Positions 7,876-18,377 of a stretch of DNA of 64,000 nt are shown piece by piece. The stretch comes from Paraburkholderia edwinii (GTDB taxonomy: Bacteria > Pseudomonadota > Gammaproteobacteria > Burkholderiales > Burkholderiaceae). The stretch is from positions 186,001 to 250,000 of the forward strand of contig NZ_CP080095.1 in NCBI RefSeq assembly GCF_019428685.1, in the 5' to 3' direction. A model generated the notes under the pieces. That model did not search any database. It saw nothing but the letters and a program-made list of their open reading frames with translations, and had not been told where the DNA came from. A program made the position numbers and the translations under genes. Within the stretch, counting starts at the first letter, position 1. The number at the start of each line of letters is the position of its first letter.

Positions 7876-8658
7876 TTAGCGGAACGTCGCCGCGTCGGCC
7901 GCCCGCATCAGGCCGTGCGTATCGGCGCGGCCCGCCAGCACGTAGCGCATGCCGTTTTCGGTCCACGTGAGCAGCCGCCATTCGCCGACGCGGTGGCCCA
8001 TCCAGCGCGGCCGGTCGAAGACGAGCGGCGCACTGGTGGTCAGCAGCACGACCGGCTGGCCATCCGCGTTGCGGTAGTCGAATTCCTGCGCCTCCGCGAT
8101 CAGGCCGAGCCGCAACGTTTTCACCGATTCGAGCCGCCAGCCCAGTTGCGCGAACTCGGTCGAGAACGGATCGCGGTTCGCCGGAACCGGCGGCTGCGCG
8201 GTGCTTTGCGCCGATGCCGACGCCCACTGCGCATAGCTCATCACAGCGGCCGCATTCAACTGATGATCGGAGACGAACGCAGTGCCCGCCCAGCCGCACA
8301 AGGCCAGCACGATTAAGGCGATGCGCTGCGCGACCGAGCCCGACATGACCCGCCACACACGCTGCAGCCTGCCGCGCCACCCAGGCGGCGCACTGTGGCG
8401 CCGCCCGAACTCCATCGAATTCCCGGCGGCAGTCGAAGCGGAAGCGGACGCGGACGCGGATGCGTGCTGCGGCAAGAACGAGCGCTGCATCTGCCCGTTG
8501 AGCCGGCGATAGAACGCGATCCGGCTTGCCTCGCCCGGCATCGCGCCCAGGTAGCGTTGCACACGCGCGGCGCGCTCGGGCGACAGCGACCCATCGGCAA
8601 ACGCCTGGATGTCCGCTTCGGTCAGCGGCGAGTCGGTGGTGAAATCGCTGTGCGCCAT
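7876..8658 (-). CDS. Anti-sigma-like transmembrane protein (second copy)
   Basis: A 260-residue protein with the same plan as the anti-sigma factor 750 bp away: N-terminal PLTEADIQAFADGSLSPERAARVQRYL, one membrane helix (about 112-129) and an extracytoplasmic domain. An Ala-Ser repeat (ASASASASAS, residues 67-76) forms a linker before the helix. The ATG at 8658 is chosen from alignment with the paralog; the ribosome site is weak, and a TTG 39 bases upstream is also open. No sigma gene is directly joined to it. It could regulate the same ECF factor or one elsewhere. Confidence 0.7.
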   Translation of the reverse strand: MAHSDFTTDSPLTEADIQAFADGSLSPERAARVQRYLGAMPGEASRIAFYRRLNGQMQRSFLPQHASASASASASTAAGNSMEFGRRHSAPPGWRGRLQRVWRVMSGSVAQRIALIVLALCGWAGTAFVSDHQLNAAAVMSYAQWASASAQSTAQPPVPANRDPFSTEFAQLGWRLESVKTLRLGLIAEAQEFDYRNADGQPVVLLTTSAPLVFDRPRWMGHRVGEWRLLTWTENGMRYVLAGRADTHGLMRAADAATFR

Positions 8659-8750
8659 GATGTCGACGTGGAAAAAGTTGCCTCTTCCCTTGGGCAAACA
8701 CCGTCGCGCCCCGCTTTATTCCCGATCCTGACGATTGGCGAACGCCACTG

Positions 8751-8815
8751 TTGCGGACGGCGGCGCGCACGGGCGGGCACGGGGCACGAGCACAGGCGCA
8801 CGCACAGGCACGGGC
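8751..8815. repeat. Degenerate GC-rich repeat tract, intergenic
   Basis: A run of imperfect GGCACGGGCAC / GCACAGGCGCAC units between the anti-sigma-like gene and the substrate-binding protein gene. Low-complexity purine/C alternation with no hairpin; no function seen. Confidence 0.4.
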
Positions 8816-8831
8816 ACCACCCAACCCGAAC

Positions 8832-9647
8832 CTATTTCGCCGACACGTCGATATTCCCGAAGTACTTCCGCGCAAGCGCCTTCACCGTGCCATCCGCCTG
8901 GATTTTCCCGATGGCGGCATTCAGCTGTTCGCGCAACGCGTCGTCGCCCTTGCGAATGCCGAAGGCAATGCCGCTGCCGAGAATCTTGTCGTCGCGAACC
9001 GGCTCGCCAACGAACGCGAAATCCTTGCCTTCGTGACGCGCCAGAAAGCCCGTCAGTCCGGCCGGCGCGAGCACGAGCGTGCCATCGAGGCGCCCCGAGC
9101 GCAGGTCCGCATACACCTGGTTCTGATCCTGATACGGCACGATCATCACCCCGGCGGGCTCCCAGTGCACCTTCGCGTACGTCTCCTGAATCGACGCCTG
9201 CAGCACGCCGACGCGCTTGCCCTTCAGCGATTCGGGCGTTGGCAGCAGGCCGCTGTCCTTGCGCGCGATCAGCGAGCTCGGCACGCGGTAGATGATGTCC
9301 GTGAAGTCGATCGCCTCGCGGCGCTTCTCGGTCGCGTTCATCGCCGAATTGATCGCATCGAACTTGCGGCCCTGCAGCGCGGGAATCAGACCGTCGAACG
9401 ACGTCTCGACCCAGCTGCACCTGAGCTTCGCGACCTTGCAGACGGCGTCGCCGATTTCGATATCGAAGCCCTGCAGTTCGCCGTTCGGCCCCTTCGATTC
9501 GAACGGCGGATACTGCGCTTCGAGACCGTAGCGCAGCGTCTTCGCGTCGGCGGCTTGCGCCGGCGGCGGTGCGAACGCCACGCTTAGCAATGCGAATGCG
9601 CACGCCAGCATCAACCCGCCCGGCAACCCGTTTTTAAGCAGCTTCAT
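8832..9647 (-). CDS. ABC-type amino-acid-binding periplasmic protein
   Basis: A 271-residue family 3 solute-binding protein. Signal peptide ends AQA at about residue 32. The mature part opens KTLRYGLEAQYPPFESKGPNGELQGFDIEIG and contains GRKFDAINSAMNATEKRREAIDFTD, KGKRVGVLQAS and ALARKYFG, the standard pattern for lysine/arginine/ornithine/histidine or polar amino-acid binders. GGAGGAG precedes the ATG closely. No permease or ATPase gene lies beside it, so it may feed a transporter encoded elsewhere. It is 62 bp downstream of the aminotransferase gene on the same strand, suggesting joint expression in amino-acid use. Confidence 0.88.
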   Translation of the reverse strand: MKLLKNGLPGGLMLACAFALLSVAFAPPPAQAADAKTLRYGLEAQYPPFESKGPNGELQGFDIEIGDAVCKVAKLRCSWVETSFDGLIPALQGRKFDAINSAMNATEKRREAIDFTDIIYRVPSSLIARKDSGLLPTPESLKGKRVGVLQASIQETYAKVHWEPAGVMIVPYQDQNQVYADLRSGRLDGTLVLAPAGLTGFLARHEGKDFAFVGEPVRDDKILGSGIAFGIRKGDDALREQLNAAIGKIQADGTVKALARKYFGNIDVSAK

Positions 9648-9709
9648 TTCGATCTCCTCCGTGTTGATATGACTTATTCAGACGAGACTGCTGAAGTTGA
9701 TGCGACAGA

Positions 9710-10864
9710 TCAGATCGAGCACAAACGGCGAGCGCCTTCGAGCAGCGTCGCGTCGTCTTTCGAGAAGCTTAGGCGGATCAGGCCGGAATCGGTACCGTCC
9801 GTATAGAACGCGGACAGCGGAATCGTTGCAACCTTGGCATCGCGAATCAGGCGCAGCACGAAGTCGCTATCGCTTTCGTCGGAGAAATCGCGGAAGCGCG
9901 CGAGCATAAAGAAGCTGCCTTCGCTCGGCAGCAGTTCGAAACGCGAATCGCGCAGCGCGTTTGCGAGCAGATCGCGCTTTTGCTGATAGAAGGCGGCCAG
10001 GCCGAGATAGCTTTGCGGTTGCGCCAGCGCGGCGGCAAACGCGTATTGCATCGGCGTATCGGCCGAAAACATCATGAACTGGTGCACCTTGCGAATTTCG
10101 TCCATCAGCGCAGCGGGCGCGACGCAGTAGCCGACGCGCCAGCCCGTCACGTGATACGACTTGCCGAACGACGACACGATGACGCTGCGTTCCGCGAGCT
10201 CCTGATCGCGCGCCATGCTCAGATGCTTCGCGCCGTCGAATATGACGTGTTCGTAGACTTCGTCGGACAGGATCACGATGTCCGTATTGCGCGTGACGGC
10301 CTTCAGGCGCTCCATGTCGTGGTCCTTGAACACCGTAGCCGTCGGATTGTGCGGTGTATTGACGATGATCATCCGCGTCTTCGGCGTGATGGCCGCGGAC
10401 ACCTCATCCCAGTTCACGCGAAAATCGGGCAGCGACAGCTTGATCGGCACCGGCGTCGCGCCTTGCAGGCGGACGATCGGCGCGTAGCTGTCGAACGACG
10501 GCTCGAAGTAGATCACTTCGTCGCCGGCATGCACGAGCGCGCTGATCGTCGAATAGAGGCCTTCGCTCGCGCTGGCGATCACGGTGACTTCCGACGATGT
10601 GTCGTATCGCACGCCGTACAGTGTCTCGACCTTTTGCGCGAGCGCTTCGCGCAAGGTGGCAATGCCGGTCATCGGCGCGTACTGGTTGTGACCGTCGCGC
10701 ATCGCTTGCGCGACGTCTTCGATCAGCGTCGCGTCCGGCATAAAGTTGGGCGCGCCCTGCGACAGGTTCAATGCGTCGTGTTCGGCGGCCAGCCGGGCGA
10801 TGACCGTGAAGATCGTCGTGCCGACATCGGGCAGTTTCGAACGGGTTTGCAGCGCGCTTTGCAT
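9710..10864 (-). CDS. PLP-dependent aminotransferase, methionine-aminotransferase type
   Basis: A 384-residue fold-type I aminotransferase. Key parts are LNLSQGAPNFMPD at the start, NQYAPMTGIATLREAL, the NTPHNPTATVF loop with substrate-binding Asn, ILSDEVYEHVIFD, and the Schiff-base lysine Lys235 in SSFGKSYHVTGWRVGY. The pattern is that of the YbdL-like methionine/aromatic 2-oxoacid aminotransferases, which transfer the amino group from methionine or aromatic amino acids. Exact substrate choice is inferred from similarity to that branch. It precedes the amino-acid-binding protein gene in the same direction. Confidence 0.85.
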   Translation of the reverse strand: MQSALQTRSKLPDVGTTIFTVIARLAAEHDALNLSQGAPNFMPDATLIEDVAQAMRDGHNQYAPMTGIATLREALAQKVETLYGVRYDTSSEVTVIASASEGLYSTISALVHAGDEVIYFEPSFDSYAPIVRLQGATPVPIKLSLPDFRVNWDEVSAAITPKTRMIIVNTPHNPTATVFKDHDMERLKAVTRNTDIVILSDEVYEHVIFDGAKHLSMARDQELAERSVIVSSFGKSYHVTGWRVGYCVAPAALMDEIRKVHQFMMFSADTPMQYAFAAALAQPQSYLGLAAFYQQKRDLLANALRDSRFELLPSEGSFFMLARFRDFSDESDSDFVLRLIRDAKVATIPLSAFYTDGTDSGLIRLSFSKDDATLLEGARRLCSI

Positions 10865-10891
10865 GGGGTGTCTCCGCTTGAATGGTCCGCT

Positions 10892-10954
10892 TTTATTCGT
10901 CGGCGTTTATTCGTTCCTTATTGGCCCCCTTAATGGCCCCCTTGTTGGCTCCGT

Positions 10955-10963
<9 letters not shown>
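10892..10963. repeat. Short imperfect repeats after dbpA
   Basis: TTTATTCGT occurs three times (10892, 10906, 10954); the last copy includes the dbpA stop codon. Between them a unit of GGCCCCCTT plus flanking bases is repeated twice. It looks like local duplication of the 3' end of dbpA. Confidence 0.6.
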
Positions 10964-12358
<1,395 letters not shown>

Positions 12359-12376
12359 ATGGATGGTTCGGTCCCT

Positions 12377-12565
12377 TCAATCCTGGTATGGACGGCCATC
12401 GAGCTGCTCGTAGACGACGGCGCCGTCGTCCGCCTCGAAGCGTTCGACGTAATTGCGCGCGCCGCACATCGGACAGCGGAACAGCAGCCCCTGGCCTTCA
12501 TTCTTGATGACAACGTCGGACAGCTCCCACTCGGTGCCGCAGGACTGGTTTCTGCAGGTAAACAC
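12377..12565 (-). CDS. Small zinc-ribbon protein
   Basis: A 62-residue protein starting at GTG (12565) with AAAGGA 6-7 bases upstream. Four cysteines are arranged as a zinc ribbon: one pair in FTCRNQSCG, the second in FRCPMCGARN. Function is not known. It ends 18 bp before dbpA on the same strand and may be the first gene of a dbpA transcript. Confidence 0.7.
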   Translation of the reverse strand: MFTCRNQSCGTEWELSDVVIKNEGQGLLFRCPMCGARNYVERFEADDGAVVYEQLDGRPYQD

Positions 12566-12727
12566 GGTGATTCCTTTGGTGAATGCGTTTAATGACGGGA
12601 GATTTTAGCGGATGGGAGGCCGCAAACCGTGCGCATCGTGCGTACGGTGAGGAAAAAGTCCCCGCAATCACGCCTGGCGACAGCCAGGAACCGCCGCCCT
12701 TCAGGGCAGCGCGAAGTTGACGTGGCG

Positions 12728-13783
12728 TCAGTGCGCGAGGCGGAATTCGCCGCGAACCGTCTGCGCGGCCTTGAGCGTATCCGACGGTCGCACGCCGAAC
12801 AGCTTTTTGTAGTCGGTCGCAAACTGGCTCAAATGCCAGAAGCCCCACGCGGCCGCGACGTCCTGCACGGAATGCGCGCTGCCGCGCGACGCATCGCAGA
12901 GGTCGCGGCGCGCGCCGTTGAGCCGGATCACGCGCAGATAGCTCGCGGGCGCCATGCCGAGCACGTCTTCGAAGCAATATTGCAGCGTGCGCCGGCTCAC
13001 ATGCAGATGCTCGCAGAGTTCCGGCACGCTCACCGGACGGTCGCGGTTCGCCAGCACATAATCGCGCGACTCGCTGACGACGCGGCGCCGGCGCGGCCGC
13101 GACGACGGCGCCTGCAACGGCTCGGCATCCATCGTCGTGCCGCATGCGTCGAGCAGCACATCGAGCACCGACGCATGGAGCTGAGGCCGCGCGCATGTCG
13201 CCAGCGCGGCATCGCCCTCGGCCAGAATATGCGCGAGGCGCGCGCAAAGCTGCGCCTTGCGAGCCGGATCGATCTGCAGCACACCCGCGAGCGACGCGCG
13301 ATCGATCAGCGCATCACCATCACCGTGTCCGGCCAGCGCCGCATGTCGACGCAAGATGCCGCCATGCACGACCACGCCCAGGATTTCATAGCCGGCCGGC
13401 GTCACCAGTTCGAACTCGATACCGCCGGGTCTCAACGCAACGGTATCGACGTCGATCAGGCAGCCGTCGATACGCCCCGTCGCACCGCGATTCACAGGAA
13501 CGCCGAACCAGTATGCGTCCGATTGCACTTCGCATGTCTGGCGCAACGTCTCGCTCGTCGTTTCGCGGAACACGTGCATGTCGTCTACATGCAGGCCCGT
13601 GAGCTGGCCGATAAAGCGGCCCGACGTCAGTTGGTCATAGGTCTGCCGCCAGCCGTGCAGATTGCGCGCCTGTTCGTCGGCATCGTGCGCGATGCGTGTT
13701 TGCACGCGATATAGCTCGTGCCGCGGCAATGGCGTGGCTGTTTGGCTCGCGGCGGCATCGGGAAGGTCGGTGTCGGTCGTCAT
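12728..13783 (-). CDS. eutR: AraC-family regulator, EutR-like
   Basis: A 351-residue AraC/XylS regulator from the ATG at 13783 (a GTG nine bases upstream is possible). The long N-terminal sensing domain is followed by an HTH pair at about 250-350 with the distinctive PVSVPELCEHLHVSRRTLQYCFEDVLGMAPASYLRVIRLNGARRDL and VAAAWGFWHLSQFATDYKKLFG. Length and this C-terminal segment fit EutR, the ethanolamine- and B12-responsive activator. It is divergent from exaC and 3 kb from eutBC, which supports the assignment. Its operator may be the 19-bp motif found before eutB and the permease gene. Confidence 0.8.
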   Translation of the reverse strand: MTTDTDLPDAAASQTATPLPRHELYRVQTRIAHDADEQARNLHGWRQTYDQLTSGRFIGQLTGLHVDDMHVFRETTSETLRQTCEVQSDAYWFGVPVNRGATGRIDGCLIDVDTVALRPGGIEFELVTPAGYEILGVVVHGGILRRHAALAGHGDGDALIDRASLAGVLQIDPARKAQLCARLAHILAEGDAALATCARPQLHASVLDVLLDACGTTMDAEPLQAPSSRPRRRRVVSESRDYVLANRDRPVSVPELCEHLHVSRRTLQYCFEDVLGMAPASYLRVIRLNGARRDLCDASRGSAHSVQDVAAAWGFWHLSQFATDYKKLFGVRPSDTLKAAQTVRGEFRLAH

Positions 13784-13888
13784 GGGGATCACCGGGGAGC
13801 AAAGGTCGTGCGATGGATGCCCTCCACACTCTAGCTGCTCAAAAAAGCGCTGTGCACAAGTCGTCGCGGCCGGCGCGTGCGCAACCGT

Positions 13889-13926
13889 TGTTCAGTTCAT
13901 GAACAGCGGCCGTGACACTGTTCAGT
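13889..13926. promoter_or_regulatory. Candidate activator site upstream of exaC
   Basis: Inverted repeat TGTTCA-N5-TGAACA (13889-13905), with the left arm extended as TGTTCAGT and repeated directly 30 bp later (13919-13926). It sits in the 324-bp eutR-exaC gap, roughly 150 bp before the predicted exaC transcription start, a usual distance for an enhancer of a sigma-54 promoter. The bound protein is unknown. Confidence 0.4.
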
Positions 13927-14023
13927 ATCGACGCGCCTCGCGAAGCAGAAGTCTAGGTATGCGAAACGACTATGCAATGCGACGGTGCCGGATGCACCGC
14001 GTGCAAACATGATTCGCCGCAAT

Positions 14024-14039
14024 TGGCATGGTTCTGGCG
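14024..14039 (+). promoter_or_regulatory. Candidate sigma-54 promoter of exaC
   Basis: TGGCATGGTTCTGGCG matches the -24/-12 layout TGGCACG-N4-TTGCW with GG and GC at the correct spacing (one mismatch in each box that matters little). It lies 69 bp before the exaC ATG. The rest of the eutR-exaC gap holds the palindrome above and no gene. Confidence 0.45.
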
Positions 14040-14107
14040 TAACGAGCGCGCGGCTAATGCAGTAAAGCTGCCGACCCAAACGACCGACACATGTGAGGAG
14101 CATTCAG

Positions 14108-15628
14108 ATGAATCATGCGGAAATGCAGTTTCTAAGCACCGATTACCCGTACAAGAAGCAGTACGCGAATTTTATCGGCGGCGAATGGGTGAAGCCAGCC
14201 GGCGGCGAGTACTTCGACAATATTTCGCCGATCACCGGCGAAGCGTTCACATCGATTCCGCGCTCACGTGAAGCAGACATTGAACTCGCGCTGGACGCCG
14301 CGCATCGCGCCAAAGCGAGCTGGGGCAAAACTTCCGCCACCGAGCGCGCGAACATCCTCGCGAAAATCGCCGACCGCATGGAAGCGAATCTGGCCCGTCT
14401 CGCGGTAGCCGAAACGATCGACAACGGCAAGCCGCTGCGCGAATCGACGGCCGCCGATATCCCGCTCGCGATCGACCACTTCCGCTATTTCGCGAGCTGC
14501 ATCCGCGCGCAGGAAGGCTCGATCTCGCAGATCGATGAAGACACGGTCGCGTATCACTTTCACGAGCCGCTTGGCGTGGTCGGGCAGATCATCCCGTGGA
14601 ATTTCCCGATCCTGATGGCCGTGTGGAAGCTCGCGCCCGCCCTCGCCGCCGGCAATTGCGTCGTGCTGAAGCCCGCGGAACAAACGCCTGCTTCCATCCT
14701 CGTGCTGATGGAACTGATTCAGGGCCTGCTGCCGCCCGGCGTGATCAATGTGGTGAACGGCTTCGGCCTCGAAGCGGGCAAGCCGCTCGCATCGAACAAG
14801 CGCATCGCGAAGATCGCGTTCACCGGCGAGACGACGACCGGCCGCCTCATCATGCAGTACGCGAGCCAGAACATTATTCCGGTTACGCTGGAATTGGGCG
14901 GCAAGAGCCCGAATATCTTCTTCGCCGATGTGATGGATCGCGACGACAGCTTCTTCGATAAAGCGCTCGAGGGCTTCGCGATGTTCGCGCTGAATCAGGG
15001 CGAGGTGTGCACGTGCCCGTCGCGCGTGCTGATCGAAGAGAAGATCTACGACAAATTCATCGAGCGCGCGATCAAGCGCGTCGCCGCCATTTCGCAAGGG
15101 CACCCGCTCGATTCGAAGACGATGATCGGCGCGCAGGCATCGCAGGAACAGCTCGAAAAGATCCTGTCGTATATCGACCTCGGCAAGCAGGAAGGCGCGC
15201 AATGCCTGATCGGCGGCGAGCGCAACACGCTCAACGGCGAACTGAGCAAAGGCTATTACGTGAAGCCGACCGTGTTCCGCGGCAACAACAAAATGCGCAT
15301 CTTCCAGGAGGAGATCTTCGGGCCGGTCGTTTCGGTCACGACGTTCAAGAACGAAGAAGAAGCGCTCGATATCGCGAACGACACGCTGTACGGACTCGGC
15401 GCTGGCGTGTGGACGCGCGACGGCACGCGTGCATATCGCTTTGGGCGGCAGATTCAGGCCGGGCGTGTCTGGACCAATTGCTATCACGCGTATCCGGCGC
15501 ACGCGGCGTTCGGTGGTTACAAGCAATCGGGTATCGGCCGCGAAACGCACAAGATGATGCTCGACCACTATCAGCAGACGAAGAACCTGCTCGTCAGTTA
15601 TAGCGACAAGGCGCTTGGCTTCTTTTAA
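14108..15628 (+). CDS. exaC: NAD-dependent acetaldehyde dehydrogenase (ExaC/AcoD type)
   Basis: A 506-residue aldehyde dehydrogenase. [29 protein letters not shown] binds [14 protein letters not shown] carries the general base Glu262, and [11 protein letters not shown] carries catalytic Cys301; [15 protein letters not shown] lies near the C-terminus. The double Cys motif and overall pattern fit the ExaC/AcoD group, which oxidises acetaldehyde to acetate. The ATG at 14108 is chosen because GAGGAG ends 8 bases before it. Acetaldehyde is the product of EutBC, so the enzyme completes ethanolamine catabolism; it could also serve ethanol oxidation. The DUF779 gene follows on the same strand. Confidence 0.92.
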   Translation: MNHAEMQFLSTDYPYKKQYANFIGGEWVKPAGGEYFDNISPITGEAFTSIPRSREADIELALDAAHRAKASWGKTSATERANILAKIADRMEANLARLAVAETIDNGKPLRESTAADIPLAIDHFRYFASCIRAQEGSISQIDEDTVAYHFHEPLGVVGQIIPWNFPILMAVWKLAPALAAGNCVVLKPAEQTPASILVLMELIQGLLPPGVINVVNGFGLEAGKPLASNKRIAKIAFTGETTTGRLIMQYASQNIIPVTLELGGKSPNIFFADVMDRDDSFFDKALEGFAMFALNQGEVCTCPSRVLIEEKIYDKFIERAIKRVAAISQGHPLDSKTMIGAQASQEQLEKILSYIDLGKQEGAQCLIGGERNTLNGELSKGYYVKPTVFRGNNKMRIFQEEIFGPVVSVTTFKNEEEALDIANDTLYGLGAGVWTRDGTRAYRFGRQIQAGRVWTNCYHAYPAHAAFGGYKQSGIGRETHKMMLDHYQQTKNLLVSYSDKALGFF

Positions 15629-15693
15629 GCGCTGATCGTCTCTCTGGATGTTGGCTTGGTTGTTCGCCTGGTTGTACGCCTGGTTGTCCATAT

Positions 15694-15726
15694 GCAGGCC
15701 GCCGCGGTGGTGGCCTGCTTCCTTTT
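15694..15726 (+). terminator. Hairpin between exaC and the DUF779 gene
   Basis: A perfect 7-bp stem GCAGGCC/GGCCTGC with an 11-nt loop is followed by TTCCTTTT. It could attenuate transcription into the DUF779 gene. Just upstream, TGGTTGTWCGCC-like 12-mers repeat two to three times. Confidence 0.4.
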
Positions 15727-15739
15727 ACCGGGGAAACGA

Positions 15740-16123
15740 ATGTCTGTTGAACGTGTAGTCGCGACCGATGCCGCCGTTTCGCTGATTCAAAAACTGGCCG
15801 CCGAACACGGCTCGATTCTGTTTCATCAATCGGGCGGATGCTGCGACGGCAGCGCACCGATGTGTTTTCCGACCCGTGAATTCATGGTGGGCGCGTCCGA
15901 CGTGAAGCTTGGTGCGATTGGCGGCGTGCCGTTCTATATGAGCGAATCGCAGTTCGAATACTGGCAGCACACGCAGTTGATTATCGATGTGGTGCCCGGC
16001 AATGGCGGGATGTTTTCGCTTGAACGGCCAACCGGACTAAGATTCCTGACGCGTTCGCGACTCTATGACGATGCGGAAAACGAATGGCTTGCCGCGCACC
16101 CGGTGGAGCGGGCCGACGCTTGA
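15740..16123 (+). CDS. DUF779 family protein
   Basis: A 127-residue protein from the ATG at 15740, preceded by GGGGAA. The core HGSILFHQSGGCCDGSAPMCFP with a CC pair and a further Cys, and the later VPFYMSESQFEYWQHTQLIIDVVPGNGGMFSLE, are the DUF779 signature. Members are commonly encoded next to ExaC/AcoD-type aldehyde dehydrogenases, as here, and may aid that enzyme; the biochemical role is not established. It converges with eutC with a 14-bp gap. Confidence 0.85.
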   Translation: MSVERVVATDAAVSLIQKLAAEHGSILFHQSGGCCDGSAPMCFPTREFMVGASDVKLGAIGGVPFYMSESQFEYWQHTQLIIDVVPGNGGMFSLERPTGLRFLTRSRLYDDAENEWLAAHPVERADA

Positions 16124-16137
16124 CCAAGACGTTTTGT

Positions 16138-16980
16138 TTAGCGCGCGTTGGGTGTGTTGTTGTCTTTATCCTTATGTGTATCGATATCGCTAAGGAGCGT
16201 CGCATTGCCAGCCGTCGGTGTGGCTTCAAGCAATGCATCGCTTTCGTCCTTTAGCCCAATGCCGGTCAGTCCGAGTCGACGCGCGTGCGTGAGCAGATAG
16301 TGCAGCTTGTGTGCTGCGGCGTCGAAGTTCAGGCCTTCAGGACGCACATTGGAAATGCAGTTGCGTTGCGCGTCGCTGCAGCCGACTTTCGGCGCGTAGG
16401 TCAGATAGATGCCGAGGCTGTCCGGTGAGCTCAAGCCGGGCCGCTCGCCGATCAGCATCGCCACCATGCGTGCGCGCAGTATTTCGCCGATTTCATCGCC
16501 TAAGGCCACGCGCGACTGACGGGCCACGACAATCGGACCGATTTTCCAATCCTGCTGAAGCCTCGCGTGAATCGCTTCAAGCATCGGGATCGCTTGCTTT
16601 GATGCCGCGAATGCGGAAAGTCCGTCCGCGATCACGAACACGACATCGGGCTGACCGAACTTTGACGCAGCCTCTAAAAGCATATCGCGGCTTTCATCGG
16701 ACAGCCGGCGCCCGAGATCGGGCCGGCGCAAATAGTGTTCGCGGTCAGGCGCCGCGCTATGAACATCGAGCGTTGCCGCGAAGCCATGCGCGCGCAGCTG
16801 TTCATGCAGTGCGTCTACGTCGAGCGGACGATGCACCGCGTCGCGCGCTTGCGCATGCGACAGATTAAATGCAAGCAATGGCGCCGTCGGCACGCTGTTG
16901 CCTGCGCGGCCCAATGCGATGCGCGCCTGGGTGAAAGCGCGCAACGCGTCCCATGGATTTTTCTCGACGGAATCGCTCAT
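16138..16980 (-). CDS. eutC: Ethanolamine ammonia-lyase small subunit
   Basis: A 280-residue EutC. With EutB it forms the adenosylcobalamin-dependent lyase that converts ethanolamine to acetaldehyde and ammonia. Recognisable segments are WDALRAFTQARIALGRAGNSVPT, VVFVIADGLSAFA, IGEILRARMVAMLIGERPGLSSPDSLGIYLTYAPKVGCSDAQRNCISNVRPEGL and LHYLLTHARRLGLTGIGLKDE. The ATG at 16980 overlaps the eutB stop (ATGA), giving tight coupling of the two subunits. No carboxysome-like shell genes are nearby, so this is the cytosolic short pathway. Confidence 0.96.
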   Translation of the reverse strand: MSDSVEKNPWDALRAFTQARIALGRAGNSVPTAPLLAFNLSHAQARDAVHRPLDVDALHEQLRAHGFAATLDVHSAAPDREHYLRRPDLGRRLSDESRDMLLEAASKFGQPDVVFVIADGLSAFAASKQAIPMLEAIHARLQQDWKIGPIVVARQSRVALGDEIGEILRARMVAMLIGERPGLSSPDSLGIYLTYAPKVGCSDAQRNCISNVRPEGLNFDAAAHKLHYLLTHARRLGLTGIGLKDESDALLEATPTAGNATLLSDIDTHKDKDNNTPNAR

Positions 16981-18377
16981 GGCGCAACCCCAACCCATTC
17001 GCGCGCGCCTGCGAGCAGCGGCTGCTGCTCGGTTGCGCTATTCAGCAGCGCACCGCGTTGGTCGGTAATCTGCATCGACTCGAGCCATGCTTCGAATTCC
17101 GGCGCGCGTCGCAAGCCGAGCACCTCGCGCAAGTACAGCGAATCGTGAAACGACGTGCTTTGATAGTTCAGCATCACATCGTCGGCGCCGGGAATGCCCA
17201 TGATGAAGTTGATGCCGGCGGCGCCGAGCAGCGTCAACAGGTTGTCCATGTCGTCCTGATCGGCTTCCGCATGGTTCGTATAGCAGATGTCGCAACCCAT
17301 CGGCACGCCGAGCAGCTTGCCGCAGAAGTGGTCTTCAAGACCCGCGCGCGTAATCTGCTTGCCGTCGTACAGATACTCCGGGCCGATAAAGCCGACCACG
17401 GTGTTCGTCAAAAGCGGCTTGAACTGGCGCGCCACCGCGTACGCACGCGCTTCGCAGGTCTGCTGGTCGATGTCGTGATGCGCGTTCGCCGAAAGCGCAC
17501 TACCCTGGCCGGTTTCGAAATACATCACGTTGTCGCCGACGGTACCGCGCTTGAGCGATAGCGCCGCTTCATACGCCTCCTGCAGCATCGCAAGCGAAAT
17601 GCCGAAGCTCGCATTGGCTTTTTCAGTGCCCGCGATCGACTGGAAAACGAGGTCGACCGGCGCGCCCTTCTCGATCGCCGCAACCGTGTTCGTCACGTGA
17701 GTCAGCACGCACGATTGCGTCGGCATCTGATAACGCTGGCGGAAGTCGTCGATCATCTGCAGCAGCTTCGTGATGGCGGCGAGGCTGTCCGACGCGGGGT
17801 TGATGCCGATCACCGCGTCGCCGCAACCGTACATCAGGCCGTCGAGCATCGAAGCGGCGATGCCTTTGACGTCGTCGGTCGGATGGTTCGGCTGCAGGCG
17901 CACCGACAGATGGCCCGGCAAGCCGATCGTGTTGCGAAAGCGCGTGACGACCGGCCGTTTGCGCGCCGCCACGATCAGATCCTGATTGCGCATCAGCTTC
18001 GACACGGCCGCGACCATTTCCGGCGTGAGGCCCGCCGTGATGCGTTCGAGCGCTTTTGAATCCGTGCTCGCTGCGAGCAGCCAGTTGCGAAAATCGCCGA
18101 CGGTCAGATGCGAGATTTCGGCGAAAGCATCGGGCGCATGCGTGTCGACGATCAGGCGCGTGACTTCATCGCTTTCATAGGGAACCAGCGCTTCGTTGAG
18201 GAACGTGCGCAGCGGCACGTCGGCCAGCGCCATTCTGGCGGCGACGCGCTCCTCTTCGCTCACCGCCGCGACGCCGGCGAGCTGGTCGCCGGAACGCAGC
18301 GGGCTCGCTTTCGCGAGCAAGGTCTTCAGGTCGGCGAAGCGGTAGGTGCGCGCGCCGATCGTCTCCGTGTAGCTCAT
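16977..18377 (-). CDS. eutB: Ethanolamine ammonia-lyase large subunit
   Basis: A 466-residue EutB, the TIM-barrel catalytic subunit holding substrate and, with EutC, adenosylcobalamin. It begins MSYTETIGARTYRFADLKTLLAKASPLRSGDQLAG and contains ISHLTVGDFRNWLL, YGCGDAVIGINPASDS, FQSIAGTEKANASFG and FIGPEYLYDGKQITRAGLEDHFCGKLLGVPMGCDICYTNH. Length fits the family (about 450-470). An upstream extension to 18461 has no conserved residues. The 4-base overlap with eutC makes a two-gene operon. Confidence 0.97.
   Translation of the reverse strand: MSYTETIGARTYRFADLKTLLAKASPLRSGDQLAGVAAVSEEERVAARMALADVPLRTFLNEALVPYESDEVTRLIVDTHAPDAFAEISHLTVGDFRNWLLAASTDSKALERITAGLTPEMVAAVSKLMRNQDLIVAARKRPVVTRFRNTIGLPGHLSVRLQPNHPTDDVKGIAASMLDGLMYGCGDAVIGINPASDSLAAITKLLQMIDDFRQRYQMPTQSCVLTHVTNTVAAIEKGAPVDLVFQSIAGTEKANASFGISLAMLQEAYEAALSLKRGTVGDNVMYFETGQGSALSANAHHDIDQQTCEARAYAVARQFKPLLTNTVVGFIGPEYLYDGKQITRAGLEDHFCGKLLGVPMGCDICYTNHAEADQDDMDNLLTLLGAAGINFIMGIPGADDVMLNYQSTSFHDSLYLREVLGLRRAPEFEAWLESMQITDQRGALLNSATEQQPLLAGAREWVGVAP

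Noticed and set aside
8434..8464. Hexamer repeats (GCGGAC type) as a phase-variation tract
   Set aside because: The unit is six bases, so copy changes keep the frame; it simply encodes an Ala-Ser linker. The same applies to the GCCGGT run in recB.
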